Source: JAVVTR01 sp036653535 (GTDB lineage Bacteria > Bacteroidota > Bacteroidia > Bacteroidales > P3). Taken from it: 64,000 nt of DNA. This document shows positions 25,846 to 34,429 of this stretch, piece after piece. The position numbers and the translations under genes were made by a program. Under the pieces are notes generated by a model that was not told the DNA's origin, did not search any database, and saw only the letters and a list, made by a program, of their open reading frames with translations. Position 1 is the first letter of the stretch; each line of letters starts with the position of its first letter. The stretch covers positions 404,745 to 468,744 of the forward strand of contig JAVVTR010000001.1 in the NCBI GenBank assembly GCA_036653535.1, in the 5' to 3' direction.

Positions 25846-26049
25846 ATGGTAGCTATTCGTCCAAAAGAAAAAATATGGTTATTGTTTTTTTGTTGTATAA
25901 CCATTTTACTATCCTGCACAGGATGTTCGAGCATAAAAGCTTTTTGGGGTAATTATTCCGATGGATCCGAAACACGTTACAATGAAGATTATTACGACGA
26001 TGGATATATATATGGGGATGACGGAGCCAGGGATGATTTCCAAGATTAA
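25846..26049 (+). CDS. Small lipoprotein with an acidic, tyrosine-rich tail
   Basis: A 67-residue protein that starts 6 bp after the zinc-ribbon gene. Its hydrophobic signal (residues 10-24) ends in a lipobox ending L-L-S-C at Cys 24. After cleavage only about 43 residues remain, rich in Asp, Tyr and Gly (E-D-Y-Y-D-D-G-Y-I-Y-G-D-D-G). It is probably co-transcribed with the preceding gene. No family is recognised; the acidic tail after the lipid anchor resembles surface-export tags of Bacteroidota lipoproteins only loosely. Confidence 0.6.
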   Translation: MVAIRPKEKIWLLFFCCITILLSCTGCSSIKAFWGNYSDGSETRYNEDYYDDGYIYGDDGARDDFQD

Positions 26050-26682
26050 ATAAAAGCTCATAGCTTTAAACTTAAAAAAGCCCACACCTCCTCCTTTAAA
26101 ATAAATTTAGTATTTTACATCCCTGATTTCAAAGAGCATATGTCTGTTTTGAAAGTCTGTATTTGTCCTTTTAGAACTACTTTGCCTAATACACCTACTA
26201 TTATAGCATTAGGTGCACTTATACTGCCTATTGGAGTAAAAAACATAGTCTAATTCGAATTCGGACGCATTATTTATTCCCCCGATACGGACAATACACA
26301 AATTTAATATCATAGAAAGAACAAAAAAGGAACCCTCTTATCCTCTCCTTTTATTCCTCTTCCTATCTGCTCCTCTTTACAAGGAAAGAGCATAAGAAAA
26401 ATTTTTCTTTACCCCTATTATTATTTCTACCGTTGTCGGAAATGCTTATGATGGTAAATTTATTATCTTCTTATTAATCACCATAGGCCTTACCACCTCT
26501 TTGAATTTTACTTGTTATCCTCTTATTTTCAAAACTAAACTTGTAAAAGCATGTTTATATTTATATTTTTACAAAATAATTTAAAAAACAGAAAACACCC
26601 CTTTAAATTTATATTTCTATAGGACGTATTTGGATCCAATCAATAATAACTTCCTTTTTATCAAGAATAAACAGAAACAAAA
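26050..26682. other. 633-bp gap with remains of membrane-protein-like frames
   Basis: A 37-codon frame from ATG 26140 (hydrophobic, I-I-A-L-G-A-L-I-L-P-I-G) and a second hydrophobic frame near 26415-26530 (I-I-F-L-L-I-T-I-G-L) are separated by stops. They could be parts of one decayed membrane protein gene, but nothing identifiable survives. Confidence 0.25.
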
Positions 26683-27459
26683 ATGAATAACCTACTAACA
26701 GCCGAACGTGTATCCAACGATATTTCGGATAATTACGTTTTTCAACGTTCCCTATTAGCCTATTATACGGCAGCTAATCACATTAGCAACCGTGTATTAG
26801 AAATAGGGACAGGCACAGGATATGGCATTACTATTGTAGCGCCCAAAGCAAAATCCTTTATCACCATAGATAAAAACGAACCCTCTATAGAAATATTACA
26901 ACAAGCCAAATTAATTGGAAATACCGAATTTCGTAAAGCCTCCGTACCCCCGCTCCCTTTTGCAGACAACACTTTCGATTTTGTTATTTCTTTTCAAGTA
27001 ATAGAACACATACCCGACGACAAAAAATTGATTCAAGAAGTAAAAAGGGTATTACGCCCCGGTGGTAAATTTATTGTGACCACACCAAATAAAAAAATGT
27101 CACTCACAAGAAACCCTTGGCATATAAGAGAGTACACCGCTGAAGAAGGTAACACTCTTCTTAAGCAAGCTTTTTCCTCTGTAGAAAGCTTAGGTGTGTT
27201 TGGTAACGAAAAAATTATGGAATACTACCAAAAAAATAAAGAAAGGGTAGAAAACATTACACGTTGGGATATTTTGAACCTACAATACCATCTGCCGCGA
27301 CAAATTTTACAAATTCCTTACGATATTCTCAATCGAATGAACCGAAACAAGCTGCACAAGCAAAATAGTAAATTGACCGAATCCATCCGTATGGAAGACT
27401 ATTATATTGGCCCCGTCAACGACCAGTGTTTCGACTTATTTTATATCGCAGAAAAATAA
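26683..27459 (+). CDS. Class I SAM-dependent methyltransferase
   Basis: A 258-residue protein with the Rossmann-type methyltransferase fold. Motif I is V-L-E-I-G-T-G-T-G-Y-G near residue 39, the acidic end of strand 2 is I-D-K-N-E, motif IV is F-D-F-V-I-S-F-Q-V-I-E-H, and motif post-I/VI is L-R-P-G-G-K-F-I-V-T-T-P-N-K (Methyltransf_11/25 type). The Q-V-I-E-H-I pattern occurs in UbiE/small-molecule and glycan-modifying enzymes; the substrate is open. The C-terminal 80 residues are helical and specific to this subgroup. It stands alone, convergent with prfB. Confidence 0.85.
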   Translation: MNNLLTAERVSNDISDNYVFQRSLLAYYTAANHISNRVLEIGTGTGYGITIVAPKAKSFITIDKNEPSIEILQQAKLIGNTEFRKASVPPLPFADNTFDFVISFQVIEHIPDDKKLIQEVKRVLRPGGKFIVTTPNKKMSLTRNPWHIREYTAEEGNTLLKQAFSSVESLGVFGNEKIMEYYQKNKERVENITRWDILNLQYHLPRQILQIPYDILNRMNRNKLHKQNSKLTESIRMEDYYIGPVNDQCFDLFYIAEK

Positions 27460-27568
27460 GCAGAATAAACAAAAGAAGCATATTTTCAAGAAGCGTAATT
27501 TCAAGAAAGAGTGATTTCTAAAAAAGGAAAGGAGAAAGATGAAAAACGAAAGAAGTCTTTCTTCCTTT

Positions 27569-28649
27569 CTAATATTTCATAAGATAGGTTTTAATAAAAT
27601 CATCTATTTCCCCATCCAATACCGCCTGTACATTAGAAGTTTCCAATCCAGTACGTAAATCTTTAACCATTTTATAGGGCTGTAAAACATAAGAACGAAT
27701 TTGAGATCCCCATTCTATTTTTTTCTTACTCCCCTCTATAGCCTCTATTTTTTCCCGCTTTTTACGCATTTCTATCTCATATAACTGAGAACGCAACATT
27801 TGCATTGCCTTTTCTCTGTTTTGCATCTGAGATCGCGTAATTTGACATTCTATAATAATACCAGTAGGTGCATGCCGAAGTCTAACCGCTGTTTCCACTT
27901 TGTTTACGTTCTGCCCCCCCGGCCCGCTCGAACGATAAGTATCCCAGCTAATATCGGCCGGGCTAATTTCTATCTGTATATTATCATCAATGATAGGATA
28001 TGCATAAACTGAAGCGAAAGAAGTGTGCCTCCTGGCAGCTGAGTCAAAGGGAGAAATTCTAACCAAACGATGTACCCCATTCTCGCTTTTAAGATAGCCA
28101 AAAGCAAAATCGCCTTCTATTTCCAAAGTAACAGATTTAATACCAGCCTGTTCCCCTTCTTGATAATCTATAGTATTAACTTTATAGTTATGGCGTTCCG
28201 CCCAGCGCATATACATACGCATTAACATTTCCGCCCAATCTTGCGATTCCGTTCCACCGGCTCCAGAGTTAATCGTAATAATAGCACCTAAGCGATCCGC
28301 TTCCTCTGAAAGCATATTTTTAAACTCCAAATCCTGTAATTGCAGTATAAGTTTTTCCAAAGCCTCTTCCGTTTCCACTTCCGTAGCTTCTCCCACTTCA
28401 AAAAAATCGGCTAAAACTTTCACATCCTCCCATGCAGACACTACCTGCATAAAAGCATCCGTCCATGTTTTCTTTTGTTGAATACCCTTTAAAATCGCTT
28501 CCGCTTTTTTAGTATCCTCCCAAAAATCTATAGCTTGAGTTTTTAATTCTTCCTCTTGAATAAATTTTTGTTTCCCCTCCACATCAAAGGCACCTCCTTA
28601 GGTTCTCTATTCTTGAACCTATATCTTCCAATTTTTCTGCGTTATACAT
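27569..28649 (-). CDS. prfB: Peptide chain release factor 2, with programmed +1 frameshift
   Basis: RF2 ends translation at UGA and UAA. The G-G-Q loop (S-G-P-G-G-Q-N-V-N-K) and the stop-recognition S-P-F (R-I-S-P-F-D-S-A) are both present. The gene is in two frames: ATG at 28649 opens a 21-codon frame ending CTT-TGA (28589-28584), and slipping by one base continues into D-V-E-G-K, the rest of the protein. An AGGAGG lies three bases before CTT, the same layout as the E. coli autoregulatory frameshift. So expression should rise when RF2 is short. Ending the gene at the in-frame GTG (28582) would lose this N-terminus. It follows secA by 12 bp and is probably in one operon with it. Confidence 0.93.
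28584..28600 (-). promoter_or_regulatory. RF2 programmed frameshift site
   Basis: On the minus strand AGGAGG-TGC-CTT-TGA: a Shine-Dalgarno-like element, three-base spacer, slippery CTT and the UGA recoding stop. This matches the known prfB autoregulatory element. Confidence 0.9.
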
Positions 28650-28661
28650 GCCCTCTAAAAT

Positions 28662-31600
28662 TTAAGCCTCCTGTTGTCCATGGCAATTTTTATACTTTTT
28701 GCCACTTCCACAAGGACAAGGATCATTGCGACCTACTTTTTTTTCTACATGAACCGGCTGTGTTTTTTGTTTTTCCTGCCCTATATTCGCTTGACCTGGA
28801 CGGTTACGAACATCATTTTCCACATCCTCTGCACGCGAAGTACGCATTCTACTCATATCGGTTTGTTGTATTTTAGCTTCTTTTACCTGCTCCGGATCGG
28901 GAGAAGGTAAATGCCCCAAACATAAAAAGGTACTAACATCCCGATTCACCTCTATAATCAACTGCTTAAACAATTGAAATGCCTCAAATTTATAAATCAA
29001 CAAAGGATCTTTTTGCTCATAAGTGGCGTTTTGTACCGATTGTTTTAAATCGTCCATTTCACGCAAATGCTCCTTCCAAGCATCATCAATAACAGCCAAA
29101 CAGAGCCCTTTTTGAATAGCAGTAATTATTTCCTTTCCATTGCTCTCCAAGCATTTTTTAATATTAGCCACCACCTGCAATGTTTTTTTGCCGTCGGTAA
29201 TAGGAATAGCAATGTTTTCAAAGCGGGAACCTTGGTTTTCATAAACCCCTTTAATAATCGGATAAGCATCTCTCATAATTACCTCCGATTTTTGACGATA
29301 AGATTCGTAAACAGCCTGAAATATAGTCTCACAAACCTGATCTAAACGTCCCGACAATGCCTCGTTTTCATCTACCGGCGACTCTAAGCCAAACACCCGA
29401 ATAAGCCCATTATTAAACATTTCAAAGTCACGGTTTTCTCTATATTCTCCCAACATATTTTCCACCGTATCATACATCATATTGGCAATATCAATAGTAA
29501 GACGTTCTCCATATAAAGCATGCCGACGTTTTTTATAGATTACCTCTCTTTGCGCATTCATTACATCATCGTATTCCAACAAACGCTTACGCACACCAAA
29601 GTGGTTTTCCTCTACTTTTTTCTGGGCCCGTTCAATGGCTTTAGTAATCATCGGAGCTTGGATCTCATCCCCCTCTTTATAACCCATACGATCCATAACT
29701 GCAGCTATTCGCTGAGAAGCAAATAAACGCATTAAATTATCTTCCAAAGAAACAAAAAACTGAGAAGTACCAGGATCGCCCTGACGTCCAGCACGTCCTC
29801 TTAACTGCCTATCTACACGACGGGATTCATGTCGTTCCGTTCCAATAATCGCCAATCCCCCCGATTCCTTAACCCCTTCTCCTAATTTTATATCGGTACC
29901 ACGACCAGCCATATTCGTAGCAATAGTAACCGTTCCAGGCCTACCCGCTTCCGCTACTATATCCGCTTCTTTCTTATGTAACTTTGCATTTAAAACATTA
30001 TGCTTTATATTCCGTCCCTTAAGCATACGACTAAGCAATTCCGATATTTCTACCGAAGTAGTACCCACCAAAACCGGCCTACCAGCAACTACTAATTTGT
30101 CGATTTCCTCAATAACCGCATTATATTTCTCTCTTTTCGTTTTATAAATCAAATCTTCTCTATCGGCACGAATAACCGGTCTATTGGTTGGAATACAAAC
30201 CACATCCAATTTGTAAATATTCCACAACTCTCCTGCTTCGGTCTCCGCTGTACCAGTCATCCCCGCCAGTTTAGAATACATACGAAAATAATTTTGAAGA
30301 GTGATAGTAGCATAGGTTTGAGTAGCAGCTTCTACTTTTACGCTTTCCTTTGCTTCCAAGGCCTGATGCAAACCATCCGAATAACGCCGGCCTTCCATAA
30401 TACGGCCTGTTTGTTCATCTACAATTTTTACCTCATTGTCAATAACTACGTATTCCACATCCTTTTCAAATAAAGCATACGCTTTAAGCAATTGATTTAA
30501 TGTATGCACCCTATCCGATTGAATGGCATAATCGCGCATAATTTCATTTTTCTTTTCTACCTTCGCTACCGAATCTAAAGTCGATTTTTCCAATTCTGCC
30601 AATTCCGCCCCCACATCCGTTAAAAGGTAATACTTAGCATCGTTAGCTCCAGAAGAAAGAAAATCCACCCCTCTATCGGTAAGATCTATCGTATTCATTT
30701 TTTCATCAATCACAAACAAAAGTTCGTCATCAATAAGGTGCATGTTTTTACTCTGATCCTGCAAATAAATATTTTCCGTTTTTTGCAAGAGAGTCTTCAT
30801 GCCCGGTTCACTCAGAAACTTAATAAGGGCTTTATTCTTAGGAAGCCCACGATGGGCTCTAAACAAAAGATCTCCTCCTTTTTTTTCATTTTCCGCACTT
30901 GGAGTACCTATTAGTAAACGCTTAGCATCGGCCAAAAGTTGCGTTACTTCATTTTTTTGTGCATTATAAATTTTTTCAATTTGAGGGCGTAATTCCTCAA
31001 ACTCCTGATTTTCGCCTTTAAAAGTAGGACCCGAAATAATAAGAGGAGTACGAGCATCGTCAATCAAAACAGAATCGACCTCATCCACAATCGCATAGTT
31101 ATGTTTACGTTGAACCAATTCCTGCGGATTACGACACATATTATCTCTTAGATAATCGAAGCCAAATTCATTATTGGTACCATAGGTAACATCGGCCAAA
31201 TAAGCCTTGCGTCTCTCTTCGGTACTGGGTTGATGCTTATCAATACAATCTACTTTTAAGCCGTGGAATTCAAATAACATTCCCATCCACTCCGAGTCTC
31301 GTTTAGCCAAATAATCGTTGACAGTTACAATATGAACCCCCTCGCCAGAAAGCGCATTTAAGTAAACCGGTAAAGTTTCTACCAAGGTTTTTCCTTCCCC
31401 TGTACCCATTTCGGCAATCTTCCCTTTATGTAAAACGATACCACCAATAAGTTGAACATCGTAATGAATCATGTCCCACTTAATTTTAGTCCCCCCTGCC
31501 ATCCATTCGTTTTTATAGTAAGCCTTCCCATCTTTAATCGTAACATTATCACGACTGGTAGCCAAGTCTCCATCCCATGGCATAGCACTTACTTCCACTT

Positions 31601-31985
31601 GCTCATTTTCAGAAAAACGACGTGCTGTTTCTTTAATTACCGCAAATGCTTCTGGTAATATTTCGTTGAGAATCTCTTGCGTTTGATCATAAATTTCTTT
31701 TTCTATCTTATCGATTTCCAGATACAGCCTTTCCTTTTCTTCCACTTCCATGGCGTTATCTTCGGCTGTTTCTATCTTATTTTTAAATTCAGAAACCTGT
31801 TCTTTTTTTTCTCGAATTCGTTCCTGTATGCGTTCTTTAAACTCCTGTGTTTTAGCCCTAAGTTCATCATTACTCAGTTGAGAAATGGTTTCGTATGCTT
31901 TTAAACATGCTTCCAATATAGGACGGATTTCATTTACATCCCTATCGGACTTATTGCCCAAAAGCTTTTTTAGAAAATCTAACAT
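28662..31985 (-). CDS. secA: Preprotein translocase ATPase SecA
   Basis: Motor ATPase of the Sec translocon, peripheral at the inner membrane. At about 1107 residues it is in the long class usual in Bacteroidota. Walker A (M-G-T-G-E-G-K-T-L) and the D-E-V-D-S box are in nucleotide-binding domain 1. M-A-G-R-G-T-D-I and the R-Q-L-R-G-R-A-G-R-Q-G-D-P motif are in domain 2. The C-terminus carries the zinc-binding C-P-C-G-S-G-K-K-Y-K-N-C-H tail that binds SecB and lipid. I chose ATG 31985 (M-L-D-F-L-K-K-L-L-G); a TTG nine codons upstream keeps the frame open but is a poorer start. It is followed closely by prfB. Confidence 0.96.
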   Translation of the reverse strand: MLDFLKKLLGNKSDRDVNEIRPILEACLKAYETISQLSNDELRAKTQEFKERIQERIREKKEQVSEFKNKIETAEDNAMEVEEKERLYLEIDKIEKEIYDQTQEILNEILPEAFAVIKETARRFSENEQVEVSAMPWDGDLATSRDNVTIKDGKAYYKNEWMAGGTKIKWDMIHYDVQLIGGIVLHKGKIAEMGTGEGKTLVETLPVYLNALSGEGVHIVTVNDYLAKRDSEWMGMLFEFHGLKVDCIDKHQPSTEERRKAYLADVTYGTNNEFGFDYLRDNMCRNPQELVQRKHNYAIVDEVDSVLIDDARTPLIISGPTFKGENQEFEELRPQIEKIYNAQKNEVTQLLADAKRLLIGTPSAENEKKGGDLLFRAHRGLPKNKALIKFLSEPGMKTLLQKTENIYLQDQSKNMHLIDDELLFVIDEKMNTIDLTDRGVDFLSSGANDAKYYLLTDVGAELAELEKSTLDSVAKVEKKNEIMRDYAIQSDRVHTLNQLLKAYALFEKDVEYVVIDNEVKIVDEQTGRIMEGRRYSDGLHQALEAKESVKVEAATQTYATITLQNYFRMYSKLAGMTGTAETEAGELWNIYKLDVVCIPTNRPVIRADREDLIYKTKREKYNAVIEEIDKLVVAGRPVLVGTTSVEISELLSRMLKGRNIKHNVLNAKLHKKEADIVAEAGRPGTVTIATNMAGRGTDIKLGEGVKESGGLAIIGTERHESRRVDRQLRGRAGRQGDPGTSQFFVSLEDNLMRLFASQRIAAVMDRMGYKEGDEIQAPMITKAIERAQKKVEENHFGVRKRLLEYDDVMNAQREVIYKKRRHALYGERLTIDIANMMYDTVENMLGEYRENRDFEMFNNGLIRVFGLESPVDENEALSGRLDQVCETIFQAVYESYRQKSEVIMRDAYPIIKGVYENQGSRFENIAIPITDGKKTLQVVANIKKCLESNGKEIITAIQKGLCLAVIDDAWKEHLREMDDLKQSVQNATYEQKDPLLIYKFEAFQLFKQLIIEVNRDVSTFLCLGHLPSPDPEQVKEAKIQQTDMSRMRTSRAEDVENDVRNRPGQANIGQEKQKTQPVHVEKKVGRNDPCPCGSGKKYKNCHGQQEA

Positions 31986-32342
31986 ATCTAATTTCTTTGT
32001 TTTAGGGGGCAAATTTACGCAAAAAAAGTCAATTATAATATTTATTCCATAGTGGAAACCGACCTTTTTCCCTAAAAGAATTTGTATATCCTAACATCCC
32101 TCTGTTTTAGGATCTATTTTTTACTCCCTTACAACACAAAGGAAGATTTCTCCATAAAAATCACCCAAATTTTACAACCATTATCCTAAAACATTTTCTT
32201 GTTAGTTGATATTTTGTGAATATATATCTCTTTTTTTAGCAAAGTAAACAAAAGACAAGCGTAAAATAAAAAGGGACTAACCCTTTCTTTATAGGCTGTC
32301 CCTTTTCATTTAAAATCAAAACCTTACGGTTTATAATCTTAG
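31986..32342. other. 357-bp gap: secA upstream region
   Basis: It contains the terminator of the DUF2795 gene (32269-32306) and an AT-rich stretch that probably holds the secA promoter. A TAAATTTG-type -7 match lies at 32017-32010, but no -33 partner is at the right distance. Confidence 0.4.
32269..32306 (-). terminator. Terminator after the DUF2795 gene
   Basis: Perfect 9-bp stem AAAAGGGAC/GTCCCTTTT with a T-rich tail on the minus strand, about 37 bp after the stop codon. Confidence 0.75.
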
Positions 32343-32564
32343 CTAATACTCATCTTCGTGGAAGAAAAAATCTTCTTTTGTTGGATAATCTGGCCAAATA
32401 TCTTCTATTCCATCGTAGGTATTACCTTCGTCTTCCAATTCTTCTAAATTTTCTAATACTTCCTGCGGGAGACCCGAACGCATAGCATAATCAATTAATT
32501 CGAGTTTAGTAGCAGGCCAGGGAGCGTCTTCCAACTTTGACGCCATTTCTAATGTCCAATACAT
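32343..32564 (-). CDS. DUF2795 domain protein
   Basis: A 73-residue acidic protein matching DUF2795 over its whole length: W-P-A-T-K-L-E-L-I-D-Y-A near residue 17, the S-G-L-P-Q-E-V-L-E-N-L segment, and the I-W-P-D-Y-P-T-K-E-D-F-F-F end. The family is widespread in Bacteroidota as a small free-standing gene of unknown function; it lies upstream of secA here, with its own terminator. Confidence 0.88.
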   Translation of the reverse strand: MYWTLEMASKLEDAPWPATKLELIDYAMRSGLPQEVLENLEELEDEGNTYDGIEDIWPDYPTKEDFFFHEDEY

Positions 32565-32804
32565 ATTCTCCTTGTCCTTCCTTTAAAATTTTTGCAAAAG
32601 TACTCTTTTTTTTGTTTTTTCAAAATCCTTTTCGAAGAACTATGGTACTTTCTATATTTCTTCTCCTTTTCTTAGCTACCAAGATACCAAAATTACCCAC
32701 AAGACTTACTTCTCTTATAGAATTATTCCCCAAGAAATAGAGTGCTTTCACAAAAGAAGTTTATAATCGCAAAGAGCCACAAATAATTGTCGGAGCCAGT
32801 TTCT

Positions 32805-33482
32805 TCATTGTGTAAACGCAAATTCCAAAATATTACTCCCCATTTCTAAAGCCTTACGATGCAATTCTTCCCTATCATTATGCACTTCTTTATCTTCCCA
32901 ACCATCCCCTAAATCGCATTCATAGGTGTAAAAACAAACCACTCTTCCTTCATAAATTAAAGCAAAGCCTTGCGGTCGTTGGTTGTCATGTTCATGAATT
33001 TTAGGTAATCCAGTTTTCGAAAAATCAAACCTTTGATGATAAATAGGATGAGAAACTGGTAATTCCACAAACTCCAATTCGGGAAAAACTTTTTTCATTT
33101 CCAATCGTATATATCTATTCAAACCATAATTATCATCTATATGTAAAAAACCTCCACCTACCAAGTAGGCTCGCAAATTAGCAACTTCGCTATGAGAAAA
33201 CACCACATTTCCATGGCCAGTGAGATGAATAAAAGGATAATTAAAAATTGCTTCACTTCCCACTTCTACGGTAAGATAGTCCGGATTTAAATCTAAATTT
33301 CCTTCTTTATTAACAAAACGAATCAAGTTGGTTAACGAACTTGGGTTTGCATACCAATCTCCACCCCCATTATATTTCAACAAAGCTATTTCTGTAGATT
33401 GACCCCACAAAACCGACCCACCAAAGAGGGGACAGAAAAGAAAAAACACCAAAAATCTTATTGAATTTCTATTTTTCCACAT
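32805..33482 (-). CDS. DUF4159 family exported protein
   Basis: A 225-residue protein with a signal peptide (hydrophobic residues 9-26, cleavage probably near W-G-Q). The mature part contains Y-N-G-G-G-D-W-Y, then F-L-H-I-D-D-N-Y-G and the P-I-Y-H segment, the hallmarks of DUF4159, a class I glutamine-amidotransferase-like fold whose function is unknown. It follows rsmE on the same strand and probably belongs to the tyrS-rsmE-DUF4159 run, separated from rsmE by a strong hairpin. Confidence 0.85.
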   Translation of the reverse strand: MWKNRNSIRFLVFFLFCPLFGGSVLWGQSTEIALLKYNGGGDWYANPSSLTNLIRFVNKEGNLDLNPDYLTVEVGSEAIFNYPFIHLTGHGNVVFSHSEVANLRAYLVGGGFLHIDDNYGLNRYIRLEMKKVFPELEFVELPVSHPIYHQRFDFSKTGLPKIHEHDNQRPQGFALIYEGRVVCFYTYECDLGDGWEDKEVHNDREELHRKALEMGSNILEFAFTQ

Positions 33483-33558
33483 TAGGAAATTATTAATTTA
33501 AGAAATAATACAAAATGTTTAAGCCCTTTTCTATCGTTGGCAAAGCCGACCATTTCTC

Positions 33559-33600
33559 GCCATAGGCAGAGCCCAAGCAGGCTTGGTCTCTGCCTATGGC
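33559..33600 (-). terminator. Long perfect hairpin overlapping the rsmE stop codon
   Basis: The 13-bp arms GCCATAGGCAGAG (33559) and CTCTGCCTATGGC (33588) are perfect. An inner CCAAGC/GCTTGG pair extends the stem after one mismatch, leaving a very small loop. The rsmE stop (33594-33596) lies inside an arm. There is no U-run, so it may act on mRNA stability or be a repeat rather than a classical terminator. Confidence 0.6.
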
Positions 33601-34331
33601 TTAACGAAATCGTTTAAAATTGCAACGGCCCAACAGGCATATAATGCAGCTGTTTCTGTTCTTAAGCGGGTCGCTCCCAAACTCACGGGAGTATATCCTT
33701 TTTCCACGCAAAGAGCTACTTCTTCTGCAGTGAAATCACCCTCTGGACCTATAAGTATCGTTACGGGCTTATGTGGGTTCACCACAGAAATATAATCCTT
33801 ACGTTCATATTCCGGACCACAATAAGCAATAAATTTTTGCACTCCATCTTCCAGGGGACGAGCCAAAATTTCTTTTAAAGAAGCTTGTGGATGCAAAAAC
33901 GGCAAATAGGCCTGCTGTGACTGTTTCATTGCGGAAATTAAAATTTTTTCTATCCTCTCCGTCTTAACGACCGTTCGCTCGGAATGAGCACAAATTACAA
34001 AACTTACTTCCGATAATCCTACTTCTGTAGCTTTTTCCAAAAACCACTCCATCCGTTCCATTTGCTTGGTAGGTGCAACAATAACATGAACTAAAGAAGC
34101 CTGCCTTTGGATTTCGTTTTGGTTGGGTTCTTGCAAAACCTCCTCTATTTCCGCTATACAACATTTCGTTGTAACCGAAAGAAATCTACATCTATACAAG
34201 CCACCTTTCCCATTACAAACCAAAGCCAAGTCTCCTTGTTTAAGACGTAATACCTTGGAACAATGTAGACTTTCTTCCTCAGAAAGCACACAGCAACCAT
34301 TCTCTTGTATAGGAGCATAAAAAAGATGCAT
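33594..34331 (-). CDS. rsmE: 16S rRNA m3U1498 methyltransferase RsmE
   Basis: SPOUT-class methyltransferase of 245 residues that methylates 16S rRNA U1498. The N-terminal PUA-like domain has H-C-S-K-V-L-R-L and C-N-G-K-G-G-L-Y. The trefoil-knot domain contains R-M-E-W-F-L-E-K-A-T-E-V-G, K-Q-S-Q-Q-A-Y and the SAM-binding I-L-I-G-P-E-G-D-F followed by L-G-A-T-R-L-R-T-E-T-A-A. Length and all motifs are typical. It lies 98 bp after tyrS. The stop is buried in a hairpin. Confidence 0.94.
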   Translation of the reverse strand: MHLFYAPIQENGCCVLSEEESLHCSKVLRLKQGDLALVCNGKGGLYRCRFLSVTTKCCIAEIEEVLQEPNQNEIQRQASLVHVIVAPTKQMERMEWFLEKATEVGLSEVSFVICAHSERTVVKTERIEKILISAMKQSQQAYLPFLHPQASLKEILARPLEDGVQKFIAYCGPEYERKDYISVVNPHKPVTILIGPEGDFTAEEVALCVEKGYTPVSLGATRLRTETAALYACWAVAILNDFVKP

Positions 34332-34429
34332 CTTTTATCCTTTAAGAAATCCACCAAAACAAGTTCCAAGCATTTTTATTTTCCATTAGAAATAATAAAC
34401 TTACAAGGATTTAATGGCCTTTTCTATTT

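Noticed and set aside
26805..26818. GGGACAGGCACAGG in the methyltransferase gene looks like a copy of the dispersed repeat.
   Set aside because: It encodes the obligatory SAM-binding motif G-T-G-T-G in frame, lacks the ACAC/ACAT prefix with four G, and is best explained by coincidence.
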